Part shown: in pieces, positions 8,342 through 16,065 of the stretch | How the letters are laid out: the number at the start of each line of letters is the position of its first letter | Position numbering within the stretch: the stretch's first letter is position 1 | Assembly: GCA_910588505.1 (NCBI GenBank) | Contig: CAJUPQ010000058.1 | Location: 1 to 22,635, forward strand | DNA from: an uncultured Hungatella sp. | Lineage (GTDB): Bacteria; Bacillota; Clostridia; Lachnospirales; Lachnospiraceae | Length of the DNA: 22,635 bases | Direction of reading: 5' to 3' | Program-made: the position numbers and the translations under genes | The notes under the pieces: model-generated | The model's database searches: none | Told to the model about the DNA's origin: nothing | The model's input: only the letters and a program-made list of their open reading frames with translations

Positions 8342-9379
8342 TCATCCCCTTTCCCTCAGCCGTTTAATCTCCCCAAGCAAAATCTCATTTTCCTCCCTGT
8401 TTCTCACCGCAATCCGGTAAAATCCCGGCCCCAGCCCTCTGAAATTCTCACAGTTCCTGACCAGGATCCCCCTGTTCAGCAGCCCCTCATAAAGAGGGAT
8501 CTCACTGTAAAACAGAATAAAATTCGTCTCCGAAGGCATCACCCGGCACCCGGCGGCCCCAAGTCCCTCCTCCAAAAACCGCCGTTCCCTCCTTACATAC
8601 CCTGCCGTCGCCGCCACAAACTCCCTCTCCAAAGCACACGCCCGCCCGGCCGCCTGCGCAAAACAGGACACGTTCCACTCCGGAAGCTGCCGCTTTATTC
8701 TCCCCCGCAGTTCCCCATCTCCACACAACAGATACCCCAGCCGGACCCCAGGCACAGAAAAAATTTTGGTAAATGCCTTCACCAACACCAGATTATGAAA
8801 CCGCCCCACATCCAAAACCACCGAACTCCCGCCATCACAAAACTCCATAAAACACTCATCCAAGACCACGCAAATCCCCCTGTCCCCACAATGCTCAAGA
8901 AGTTTTCCCACCGTCCCCCTGTCCATAAGTCCCCCTGTGGGATTATTAGGATTAGCCAGAAAAAGAAGGTCTACTTCCTCTGTCAGCGCCCCATAAATCT
9001 CCTCTGTCACACGAAATCCATTTTCCCGCCCAGTCTCCCAGTAAACAATCTCCCCGTCCCGGCTGCCGGCGGCATACTCATATCCGTAAAAAGAGGGGAT
9101 TGGTATCACGGTCTTTTTAGGTTTTAAGGCATGTACAACAGCCATAAACAGCTCCGAAGCGCCATTTCCAAATAAGAGAAACTCCTCCGACACGTTCTGC
9201 ATATGGCTAACCGCGTGCCTTAGCTGGGCATTATCAATATCCGGGTATTGTTCACATGTATCTACTGCCTGATGCATTGCGTCTTTTACGGATTGGGGAA
9301 TGCCCAGAGGGTTTATGTTGACGGAAAAATCTAAATTTACATGGTTTCGGTAAATGTCGCCGCCGTGAATTGTAGTCAT
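8342..9379 (-). CDS. cobD: Threonine-phosphate decarboxylase CobD
   Basis: PLP-dependent class I/II aminotransferase-fold enzyme that decarboxylates L-threonine-O-3-phosphate to (R)-1-amino-2-propanol phosphate, the aminopropanol arm used by CbiB. Seen: HGGDIYR at the N-terminus, NINPLG, NPNNPTGG at 143-150, the conserved Asp in VVLDECFMEF near 174, and the Schiff-base Lys at about 205 in AFTKIFSVPGVRLGYL. The frame is open further upstream, but ATG 9379 matches the usual N-terminus and has AAGGAG upstream at a rather long 11-nt spacing. It is separated from cbiB by 101 nt, the largest gap within the operon. Confidence 0.94.
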   Translation of the reverse strand: MTTIHGGDIYRNHVNLDFSVNINPLGIPQSVKDAMHQAVDTCEQYPDIDNAQLRHAVSHMQNVSEEFLLFGNGASELFMAVVHALKPKKTVIPIPSFYGYEYAAGSRDGEIVYWETGRENGFRVTEEIYGALTEEVDLLFLANPNNPTGGLMDRGTVGKLLEHCGDRGICVVLDECFMEFCDGGSSVVLDVGRFHNLVLVKAFTKIFSVPGVRLGYLLCGDGELRGRIKRQLPEWNVSCFAQAAGRACALEREFVAATAGYVRRERRFLEEGLGAAGCRVMPSETNFILFYSEIPLYEGLLNRGILVRNCENFRGLGPGFYRIAVRNREENEILLGEIKRLRERG

Positions 9380-9433
9380 TGTTTTTAATGCTCCTTTCGA
9401 TGGTATTTTCTCTTCGGAATGTTCGGCAAATCT

Positions 9434-9466
9434 GAACCCAGCCAGGAGATGGATTCTCTGGGGCTC
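9434..9466 (-). promoter_or_regulatory. Intercistronic hairpin between cbiB and cobD
   Basis: In RNA sense, GAGCCC pairs with GGGTTC (one G-U), continued by CAG/CTG and AGA/TCT around a 5-nt loop, with small bulges. It occupies the only sizeable gap among the biosynthetic genes. It lies about 55 nt before the cobD start and begins 15 nt past the cbiB stop. No T-run follows, so it is not an intrinsic terminator. A role in mRNA processing or in limiting cobD translation is inference only. Confidence 0.4.
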
Positions 9467-9480
9467 ACGACAACTTCGCC

Positions 9481-10485
9481 TCAGCAACACAAAATTCCCC
9501 CGCCCCTTACCAGAATCACCCCCATACAGATCCCCCAGCAAATCCACCCCGCCGCCGCCATCAACCTATTAGCCCTCCTGATATCCTCACACTCCACCTC
9601 CCGCAGCGCATCCCCAATAAACGGCTTTTTCACCAACTTCCCGAAATACCGCCCATCCCCGGCCAGCCTCACCCCCAGAGCTCCAGCGCACACGGACTCC
9701 GTATGGGCAGAATTAGGACTGGCATGTTTCCTCCTGTCCCTCCTGTAGATCCTAAGGGCCCCTCTACCTGAATACTCCCCGCCCAAAAGAAACGCTCCAC
9801 CGATCATAAGCCACGCGCTAAACCTGGCCGGAATATAATTAACCAGATCATCCAGCTTAGCCGCCGCCCTTCCAAAATACAAATACCTCTCATTCTTATA
9901 CCCAACCATAGAATCCATGGTATTCACCGCCTTGTACAAAAGTCCCAGCACAGGCCCTCCAAGAGCCGTATACACCATGGGAGCGATTACCCCGTCCGAA
10001 GTATTCTCCGCCACAGTCTCTATGGCCGCCTTTGCCACGCCCTCCTCATCCAGGCTGTCCGTGTCCCTCCCCACGATCATAGACACCGCTGCCTTGGCCC
10101 CAGCCAAATCCCCTGCCTTCAGGCAGTCATAAACCTTCATGCTCTCAACCCTCAGACACTTGGCCGCAAAAATCTGGTAAGTCAAAAGTATTTCCACCCC
10201 CATCCCCGCAAATCTGTGGATACTGTAGGCAGCCCTCAAAACCACCCACGCCGTGGCGGCCACCGTCCCCAGCACAATAACCACCAGCGCCGCACCCAGC
10301 CGGATCTGTCCCCCATCACCTCTCCCTTTCCCTTCCCCGCCTCCCCGCAGCACTCTCTCTGTCCCGTTTATCACTCTTCCCATCAGCCTCACCGGATGAG
10401 GCATCCAGTACGGGTCCCCAAAAATCAGGTCCAGAAAAAAGCCTGCCGAAAAAATCACTATTTTATCCGCTGCCCGATTCCACAT
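9481..10485 (-). CDS. cbiB: Adenosylcobinamide-phosphate synthase CbiB
   Basis: Integral membrane enzyme that attaches the aminopropanol phosphate arm to adenosylcobyric acid. The N-terminus has FGDPYWMPHPVRLMGR, and the hallmark ENTSDGVIAPMVY lies mid-protein, followed by YKAVNTMDSMVGY and PARFSAWLM. Several hydrophobic segments are evident (near residues 63-85, 220-240 and the C-terminal 30 residues). Length 334 aa is normal. A small Gly/Arg/Lys-rich insert sits at about residues 47-60. The ATG is 8 nt from GGAG and overlaps the preceding CDS by 28 nt. Confidence 0.95.
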   Translation of the reverse strand: MWNRAADKIVIFSAGFFLDLIFGDPYWMPHPVRLMGRVINGTERVLRGGGEGKGRGDGGQIRLGAALVVIVLGTVAATAWVVLRAAYSIHRFAGMGVEILLTYQIFAAKCLRVESMKVYDCLKAGDLAGAKAAVSMIVGRDTDSLDEEGVAKAAIETVAENTSDGVIAPMVYTALGGPVLGLLYKAVNTMDSMVGYKNERYLYFGRAAAKLDDLVNYIPARFSAWLMIGGAFLLGGEYSGRGALRIYRRDRRKHASPNSAHTESVCAGALGVRLAGDGRYFGKLVKKPFIGDALREVECEDIRRANRLMAAAGWICWGICMGVILVRGGGILCC

Positions 10486-11039
10486 ATGACACGCTCCACC
10501 CTTTCCGCCCTGGCGGCAAGATCAATAAGGATTCTTCCTGTTCTCTCCCTGTACTCCCTCTCAAACCTGTCTCCGGGAACAATCCCATTGCCAATCTCAT
10601 CACAGATGATCGCACACTCCCCATATCTCTCCAAAAAATCCCCGATCTCCTCCTCCGGGCACCCGCCGTCCGTCAGCCGCCTCTTTACCCATCTGTGAAA
10701 ATGGTTGACGATTATAAACCGGCCTCCAGGTTCCCCATCCTCTGACAGTTTCCCATTCTCCGGCGATTCTCCGTGTCCCCACAGTTCCTCATCCCCCGGC
10801 ACTTCTCCGTCTCCCCGCACCCCCTCATCCCCCGGCACTTCCCCGTCTCCCTGCAGTTCCCTATCTCCCGGCGCTTCCTCGTCTCCTCGCAGCTCCTCAT
10901 CCCCCGGCACTTCCCCATCCCCCCACACTTCTCCCTCTCCCGGCAGCTCCCCGTCCCACACATCGTAGTCCCGGCCATCCAAACTTCTCAAAACAAAACC
11001 CAATTTTCCCTGGGCATACCCGCCTATCACCAATCTCAT
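10458..11039 (-). CDS. CobU-like protein with degenerate P-loop and hexapeptide repeat
   Basis: A second CobU-family protein, 193 aa. The N-terminus RLVIGGYAQGKL aligns with the CobU P-loop, but the Ser/Thr after Lys is replaced by Leu. The C-terminus keeps the other CobU signature well: CDEIGNGIVP at 146-155, then REYRERTGRILIDLA and a CGIGQRIK end. The His-containing RHRRMR motif of classic CobU is not visible. Residues 28-106 are a tandem repeat, so the core is only about 115 residues. ATG 11039 is preferred because GGAGG precedes it by 7 nt and it lies 16 nt after the cobS stop. Function is uncertain: a partial activity, a partner of the neighbouring CobU, or a regulator. Database names would probably call it adenosylcobinamide kinase, which the Walker A defect makes doubtful. 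Confidence 0.85.
   Translation of the reverse strand: MRLVIGGYAQGKLGFVLRSLDGRDYDVWDGELPGEGEVWGDGEVPGDEELRGDEEAPGDRELQGDGEVPGDEGVRGDGEVPGDEELWGHGESPENGKLSEDGEPGGRFIIVNHFHRWVKRRLTDGGCPEEEIGDFLERYGECAIICDEIGNGIVPGDRFEREYRERTGRILIDLAARAERVERVICGIGQRIK
10722..10958 (-). repeat. 18/36-bp tandem repeat encoding a GDxExx hexapeptide array
   Basis: About 13 hexapeptide units with consensus G-D-(G/E)-E-x-x fill residues 28-106 of the CobU-like protein. Units ending in Pro alternate with units ending in Arg/Gln/Trp, giving a 12-residue, 36-bp higher-order period. On the plus strand the identical 18-mer ctcatcccccggcacttc begins at 10788, 10824 and 10896, spaced 36 and 72 bp apart. The near-identity of these copies suggests recent expansion. 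The reading frame is kept throughout. Confidence 0.9.
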
Positions 11040-11055
11040 TTTCTTTCCTCCCATT

Positions 11056-11841
11056 TCACAGCTGTCTGAAAAACACATCCGCCCCGGCGCCTGCCACTGC
11101 CAAGCAGACCTCACACACCACAACAAAATACCCCGCCGTATCGCCTGTAATCCCTCCAAGCTCCCTCCGGCACCGCCGGTAATACCTCCAAAACGCCCAA
11201 AAAGCCGCCGCTGCCACCGCTGCCCCCCTGCCGGAAGACACCCAGACCATCCCCAGAACACACAGGGCGCTCTGAACATACAAAGCCCCTTTCACAGTCC
11301 GTTTGTGAGCCTTGTCCGCAAAAAGAAACAGCATCCCGTCCCCCTTTGCCAGGGGAAACGAAACCGCTCCAATCCCGCTAAGACATCGGGCCAGAAAAAA
11401 GCCCCCGCACACAGCCATCAAAAGCCCTCTGTCCCCGATCTCCGAAATCGCCCCTAAATATATGAGCCCATACAGAGCCAGCATAATCACCGCAAAAGCC
11501 CCCACATGGGAATCTTTCAAAATCTCCAGTTTTCTCTCCCTGGACTGATACGAATGGAACCCGTCCACAGTGTCCATAAATCCATCCACATGAAAGCCCC
11601 CCGTGATCAGCAGAGGAATCGCTCCGTCCACTGCCGCCCGGCACACCATCCCGATCCCGCACCTGTCACACAGACAATTCCAGCCATACACACAGACCCC
11701 GATAACCGCTCCAACCCAGGGAAAAAAACAAAACGTATATGTCATGTCCCGCTCCTCCCATTGAAACCGGGGCGTCGGAATCCTGGAATACATGGAAAAC
11801 GCTATCAAAAAAGACTTCACTATACCCATCCTGCCTCTCAT
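11056..11841 (-). CDS. cobS: Adenosylcobinamide-GDP ribazoletransferase (cobalamin synthase) CobS
   Basis: Polytopic membrane enzyme that joins alpha-ribazole (phosphate) to adenosylcobinamide-GDP in the final assembly of the nucleotide loop. Seen: FSMYSRIPTP near the N-terminus, the acidic metal-binding motif HVDGFMDTVDGF, KDSHVGAFA, and multiple hydrophobic helices across the rest. Length 261 aa is normal. The ATG overlaps the cobU stop as ATGA. A second in-frame ATG four codons later is a possible alternative start. Confidence 0.94.
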   Translation of the reverse strand: MRGRMGIVKSFLIAFSMYSRIPTPRFQWEERDMTYTFCFFPWVGAVIGVCVYGWNCLCDRCGIGMVCRAAVDGAIPLLITGGFHVDGFMDTVDGFHSYQSRERKLEILKDSHVGAFAVIMLALYGLIYLGAISEIGDRGLLMAVCGGFFLARCLSGIGAVSFPLAKGDGMLFLFADKAHKRTVKGALYVQSALCVLGMVWVSSGRGAAVAAAAFWAFWRYYRRCRRELGGITGDTAGYFVVVCEVCLAVAGAGADVFFRQL

Positions 11842-12389
11842 CTCTCCCCCTTCACCACCACCGGAATCCCGGCCGCCACTTCCACCACCTTATCCGCCAT
11901 GGAAACCAGAACCTGATTCACCTGCCCCATAGCCCGGATATACTCTGCCACCGGCTCCTCATAGACAATCCCGTCCTCAAACACATTGCCGCTGACCACA
12001 ACCAGATGGTCCGTCCTCCCCAAAAGCATCTCCATATCCCTTACCACCTTCCCCGCAACTGCCCCTGCCGTCCTCCATCCGTCCCCTGCCCCGTCAAACA
12101 TCTCATTGGCCACAAGGTTGGACATACACTCCAAAAGCACGGTCCGCGGTCTCTCCCCCATCCTCTCCGCCGCCAGGAAAATATCCGTAAACTGTTCAAT
12201 CGTATCAAATCCCTTCCCCATCCTCATCCTGCGGTGCCTTTCCACCTTCCTTTGCCCCTCCTCATCAAACACCCTCATAGCAGCCACATAATACTTCCGC
12301 CCCCCATATTCTCCGCCAAGAACACAAGCCTCCCGCTCCGCAAACTCAGATTTCCCGCTTCCGCTCCCCCCGATCACCAGCACCATCAT
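11838..12389 (-). CDS. cobU: Adenosylcobinamide kinase / adenosylcobinamide-phosphate guanylyltransferase CobU
   Basis: Phosphorylates adenosylcobinamide and transfers GMP to it. The P-loop GGSGSGKS (residues 7-14) is intact, and the His that becomes guanylylated in characterised CobU probably corresponds to His52 in ERHRRMR. The C-terminal region normally read as EVGxGIVP is divergent here (NVFEDGIVY, residues 135-143), though GQVNQVL downstream is conserved. Length 183 aa is typical. It overlaps cobT and cobS by 4 nt each. The CobU-like paralogue two genes downstream shows the opposite pattern of conservation. Confidence 0.93.
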   Translation of the reverse strand: MMVLVIGGSGSGKSEFAEREACVLGGEYGGRKYYVAAMRVFDEEGQRKVERHRRMRMGKGFDTIEQFTDIFLAAERMGERPRTVLLECMSNLVANEMFDGAGDGWRTAGAVAGKVVRDMEMLLGRTDHLVVVSGNVFEDGIVYEEPVAEYIRAMGQVNQVLVSMADKVVEVAAGIPVVVKGER

Positions 12390-13486
12390 CTCTCACAATA
12401 CCTCTCATACGGCTCCACCTGAATATCTCCAAAAGTAGTCCTTTTCCTGTAAATACACAAGGCCAGGTCTAAAAGTCCCATCATCATCACCGCTCCGGTC
12501 CCTTCCCCCAGTGCCATATTTCCGTCAATCACCGGTTCCAGCTCCAGTTCCCTTACAAGCATGGCCACAGCCGGCTCCTTCCCCCTGTGAGACGGTATCA
12601 GATAATGCGCTGTCTCCGGAATCAGCCTTTTGGCCACAACCGCCGCCGTCATGCTGATAACCCCGTCCAAAACCACAGGAATATGGTACAGCCCGCCTCC
12701 AATGCAGACCCCTGCAAGCCCCGCAATATCAAAGCCCCCCACAGTCTCCAGCACTCTAAGAGCACATGCCCCCCTAAGCCCGTACCCCTCCAAAGCCTCC
12801 TCAATCACCATCCTCTTGCGCGCCAGCCCCTCATCGCTTAACCCGGCCCCTCTCCCGGTGACACATCCTGCCTCACATCCAAGAAGAGCCGCCGCCACCG
12901 CGCTGCTTGTAGTCGTATTTCCAATCCCCATCTCACCTGTTGCAATGATTCCGTACCCTCTCTCCTTACACCGTGCCGCCGCCTCAATCCCCAGAAAAAT
13001 CCCACACACTGCCTCCTGCCTGGTCATGGCAGGCTCCCTTCTGAAATTCCTTGTCCCCCGCCGGATCTTCCAATCCGCCACCCCCGGTATTGCATCCTCC
13101 TGATTAATCCCAATATCAATGGGTATCACATCCGCTCCCACAGCCGCCGCCAGCTTTCCCACAGAAGAACCTCCCTTTCCCATCTCCCGCGCCACTGCCG
13201 CCGTCACCTCCTGCCCCGACTGGCTTATGCCCTCCTCCACGATCCCATTGTCCGAACACATGATGATCACCGCCTTCCTGGAAATATCCATCTCCTCACT
13301 CCCCAGCACGGCCCCGATCCGGGCGGTCAGCGTCTCAAACCGCCCCATGCCGTCAAGAGGCTTGGCCGCCCTGTCCCAATGATCCAGCACCCTCCTGTAA
13401 ATCCCTTCATCCGGCTTCTCCACCGCCAGTCTCGCAAGCGCCTCCTGCGTAAACTTATCGAACGCAGGCTTCCCCCAGTATTCCAT
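12386..13486 (-). CDS. cobT: Nicotinate-nucleotide--dimethylbenzimidazole phosphoribosyltransferase CobT
   Basis: Activates the lower-ligand base (dimethylbenzimidazole or another base) to its alpha-ribotide. Characteristic stretches are CSDNGIVEEGISQSGQEVT, GEMGIGNTTTSSAV and the catalytic Glu at about residue 328 in ALGEGTGAV. Length 366 aa is usual. The ATG has AGGAG upstream and lies within the cobQ 3' end (32-nt overlap). No lower-ligand biosynthesis genes (bza/bluB) are seen, so the natural base cannot be inferred from this window. Confidence 0.95.
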   Translation of the reverse strand: MEYWGKPAFDKFTQEALARLAVEKPDEGIYRRVLDHWDRAAKPLDGMGRFETLTARIGAVLGSEEMDISRKAVIIMCSDNGIVEEGISQSGQEVTAAVAREMGKGGSSVGKLAAAVGADVIPIDIGINQEDAIPGVADWKIRRGTRNFRREPAMTRQEAVCGIFLGIEAAARCKERGYGIIATGEMGIGNTTTSSAVAAALLGCEAGCVTGRGAGLSDEGLARKRMVIEEALEGYGLRGACALRVLETVGGFDIAGLAGVCIGGGLYHIPVVLDGVISMTAAVVAKRLIPETAHYLIPSHRGKEPAVAMLVRELELEPVIDGNMALGEGTGAVMMMGLLDLALCIYRKRTTFGDIQVEPYERYCER

Positions 13487-14927
13487 AAATCTCCTCCATA
13501 TTCATATATTGTCTCAATGTATCCGCCAGTTTCTCATACTGCCTGTCCTTAAACACGGCAAAATCCTCCGCCCCGTCTCCCACCGAAATCCCCTTCCGGT
13601 CAGCCAGCGCCTTCACCAGGGCAAAAGCCATATCCCCTTTATCAAAAATCCCGTGAACATACGTCCCATACACCATTCCTCTGCTGTCCGTCAAAACCAC
13701 CAGTTCCTCCATCTGACCGATTCCCCGGCTCCTCCCTATATGGATCTCATACCCCTCATATTCCAGCCCCGAAAGTGCCCCCAAAACCCCTTCTACCCCA
13801 TTCACCGTCCCCCTCACCTGTTTAAGCACCTTCTCCCCCGCCAGCACCGTCTCCACAGGCAGAAGCCCCATGCCCCTCATCGCGCCCCCGGCCTCCAGAC
13901 CCTCCGGATCCGAAATCTGCTGCCCCAGCATCTGATATCCTCCGCAGATCCCCCACACCGGTATCTCCCCGGCAGCCCTTGTAACCGCCTCCTCCAGCCC
14001 CCGCCGGCGCATCCACGCCAAATCCTCCATAGTATTCTTGCTCCCCGGCAAAAAGATCATATCCGGCCTTCCCAGCCCCCTTGCCGAATCCACATACCGC
14101 ACCCGCACCTTGGGAATCTGCTCAAACACATTAAAATCCGTAAAATTAGAAATCCTGGGATAGCGTATCACCGCCAGATCAAGAATCCCTCTCTCCCCGC
14201 CTTTAAACCGCTCCGACAAACTGTCCTCATCCTCCAGGGCAATATCCATATAGGGGACCACCCCCACCACAGGGATGCCCCCCTTCTCCTCAAGCATCCG
14301 GATGCCCGAATCCAAAAGCCCCATATCCCCCCGGAACTTATTGATCACAAGACCCTTCACCCGCCTTCTCTCCTCATCAGAAAGCAGCATCAGCGTCCCC
14401 AGAAATTGGGCGAACACGCCTCCCCTGTCAATATCCCCCACCAGGATCACCGGAGCGTCCACCATAGCCGCCAGTCCCATATTCACAATATCATGATCCC
14501 GCAGATTAATCTCCGCCGGACTCCCGGCCCCCTCAATCACAACAACATCCGCCATGTCCGCCAATCTATGAAAAGCCCTTTTAATATCCGGAACCAATTT
14601 CCTCTTATAAACAAAATACTCCCTGGCGCTCATATTGCCCAGCGCCCGCCCATTGACGATCACCTGGGACCCGGTATGGCTCACAGGCTTTAACAAAATC
14701 GGGTTCATGCACACCAGAGGCATCATCCCCGCGGCCTCCGCCTGCATCACCTGGGCTCTCCCCATCTCAAGCCCCTCCTCCGTCACAAACGAATTAAGAG
14801 CCATATTCTGGGACTTAAACGGAGCCACCCGATACCCGTCCTGCCTCATGACCCTGCACAATCCCGCCGCCAGAAGGCTTTTCCCAACCCCTGACATGGT
14901 CCCCTGAACCATAATCACCTTTGCCAT
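13455..14927 (-). CDS. cobQ: Cobyric acid synthase CobQ/CbiP
   Basis: Glutamine-dependent amidation of the b, d, e and g side chains of adenosylcobyrinic acid a,c-diamide. The ATP-binding domain starts MAKVIMVQGTMSGVGKS (P-loop at 9-17) and contains PFKSQNMALNSFVTEEG. The glutaminase domain has the nucleophile Cys at about residue 328 (GICGGYQMLG) and His at about 425 (YGTYVHGIFD). Length 490 aa is typical. The frame is open upstream, but ATG 14927 has GAGGAGG at good spacing and lies 10 nt past the stop of the ATPase gene. Confidence 0.95.
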   Translation of the reverse strand: MAKVIMVQGTMSGVGKSLLAAGLCRVMRQDGYRVAPFKSQNMALNSFVTEEGLEMGRAQVMQAEAAGMMPLVCMNPILLKPVSHTGSQVIVNGRALGNMSAREYFVYKRKLVPDIKRAFHRLADMADVVVIEGAGSPAEINLRDHDIVNMGLAAMVDAPVILVGDIDRGGVFAQFLGTLMLLSDEERRRVKGLVINKFRGDMGLLDSGIRMLEEKGGIPVVGVVPYMDIALEDEDSLSERFKGGERGILDLAVIRYPRISNFTDFNVFEQIPKVRVRYVDSARGLGRPDMIFLPGSKNTMEDLAWMRRRGLEEAVTRAAGEIPVWGICGGYQMLGQQISDPEGLEAGGAMRGMGLLPVETVLAGEKVLKQVRGTVNGVEGVLGALSGLEYEGYEIHIGRSRGIGQMEELVVLTDSRGMVYGTYVHGIFDKGDMAFALVKALADRKGISVGDGAEDFAVFKDRQYEKLADTLRQYMNMEEIYGILGEACVR

Positions 14928-14937
14928 TCCATCCTCC

Positions 14938-16065
14938 TCATCCTGTCCAAACACTTCCACATCCCTCCATCCCAACCAGCATCCCCGTCCCCTTCGCATA
15001 CTCCAAAAGCTCCCGGTTAGCCAGATCAAGACTCCCTATGGCCTTTCGGCTGCACACCGCCCGGCCGCACCGGTCCATCAGCTCCTTCGCCCTGCAGACA
15101 ACACCCGGATCCACCGGCTCAAAAGCCCCTGCCGTAACCGCCTCACAAGCCAAAGCCCTTGCCGCCGGCCAGTCCAGATCATTATCATAAATGATCCCCG
15201 TTGCAAAAGGCCTGCCCTCCCGCTGCAGCCTGTGAAACACCTCCCGCCCCGTCCCTCCCCCGGCTATAACAAACAGATCCGCCTGCCCTTGGGGCCGCTT
15301 AAGTTCCACACCCCCGCCCCGCTCATCAAAGCTCCCCTGGCTGATCTCAAAAAGCTCCTCCATGGCACCCGGAACAAAAATCTTCTCCGGCGTCCCAAAT
15401 CTCCCCCCATACTCCCCCTTAAGACACAGAATTTTATCCGACACCCGCCTGGCCAGCTCCAGCTCATGAAGAGACATGATCACCGTAAGCCCCTTTCTCC
15501 TTCTCATCTCCTGAAGCACAGACAGAAACTCCAGCTTGTACCGCACGTCCAGAAATGTAACCGGCTCATCCAAGATCACGATCTCCGGCTCCTGGCACAA
15601 GGCCCTTGCAAGCAGCACCCTCTGCCTCTGCCCGTCGCTGACCCGGTTAAAATCCGTCCCTCCAAGCTCCTCCACATGAACCAGCTCCATCACCTCATCC
15701 ACAACCCTCTCATCCCCTGAGGACAACACCCCAAAACGCCCGGTATAGGGGTACCGCCCCATTGCCACCACATCCCGGCAGGTCATCATCTCCGTCCCCG
15801 GCCCCTTCGTAAACATCACGGACATCCTCCTGGCCCGCTGCTGCCTCTTCATCTCTAGGACAGACTCCCCGTCCAGATAAACCGCTCCCCCCATAACCTT
15901 AAGCTGCCCGGCAATACTCCTTAAAACCGTGGACTTTCCCGCCCCGTTAGGCCCGATCAGACTCAAAATCTCCCCCCTGCCAATCCCAAGCTCCACATCC
16001 CTCACAACCGCCTTCCCCTCATACCCCGCGCACAAACTCTTTATCCGAAAAAAAAACTCTCTCAT
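14938..16065 (-). CDS. ABC transporter ATP-binding protein (FecE/BtuD type) with extra C-terminal domain
   Basis: Energises the adjacent permease. Seen: Walker A GPNGAGKST at 38-46, a signature RVSDGQRQRV at 141-150, Walker B IVILDEP at 162-168 and the H-loop His at about 200 (MSLHEL). The Q-loop region reads VMFTKGPG near 83-90, without the usual Gln. Residues about 262-360 form an additional domain absent from ordinary BtuD/FecE, opening with FVIAGGGTGREVF and containing YDNDLDWPAA; its role is unknown to me. ATG 16065 forms an ATGA overlap with the permease stop. Substrate is inferred from the operon: a corrinoid, another tetrapyrrole or a cobalt chelate. Confidence 0.9.
   Translation of the reverse strand: MREFFFRIKSLCAGYEGKAVVRDVELGIGRGEILSLIGPNGAGKSTVLRSIAGQLKVMGGAVYLDGESVLEMKRQQRARRMSVMFTKGPGTEMMTCRDVVAMGRYPYTGRFGVLSSGDERVVDEVMELVHVEELGGTDFNRVSDGQRQRVLLARALCQEPEIVILDEPVTFLDVRYKLEFLSVLQEMRRRKGLTVIMSLHELELARRVSDKILCLKGEYGGRFGTPEKIFVPGAMEELFEISQGSFDERGGGVELKRPQGQADLFVIAGGGTGREVFHRLQREGRPFATGIIYDNDLDWPAARALACEAVTAGAFEPVDPGVVCRAKELMDRCGRAVCSRKAIGSLDLANRELLEYAKGTGMLVGMEGCGSVWTG

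Noticed and set aside
10722..10958. Possible CRISPR array from regularly spaced repeats
   Set aside because: The units are contiguous, with no unique spacers, and encode an in-frame peptide repeat.
10705..10978. Repeat-containing open frames in several alternative frames over the hexapeptide array
   Set aside because: An 18-bp repeat without stops is open in several frames. Only the frame joining the CobU-like N- and C-termini makes a coherent protein.
13509..14693. Long plus-strand open frame (394 codons) opposite cobQ, and similar plus-strand frames at 154-1236, 1559-2539, 6848-7804 and 19502-20539
   Set aside because: They lie opposite clearly recognisable enzymes. Their products are rich in Pro, His, Ser and Leu, as expected from the antisense of purine-rich genes, and no family features are seen.
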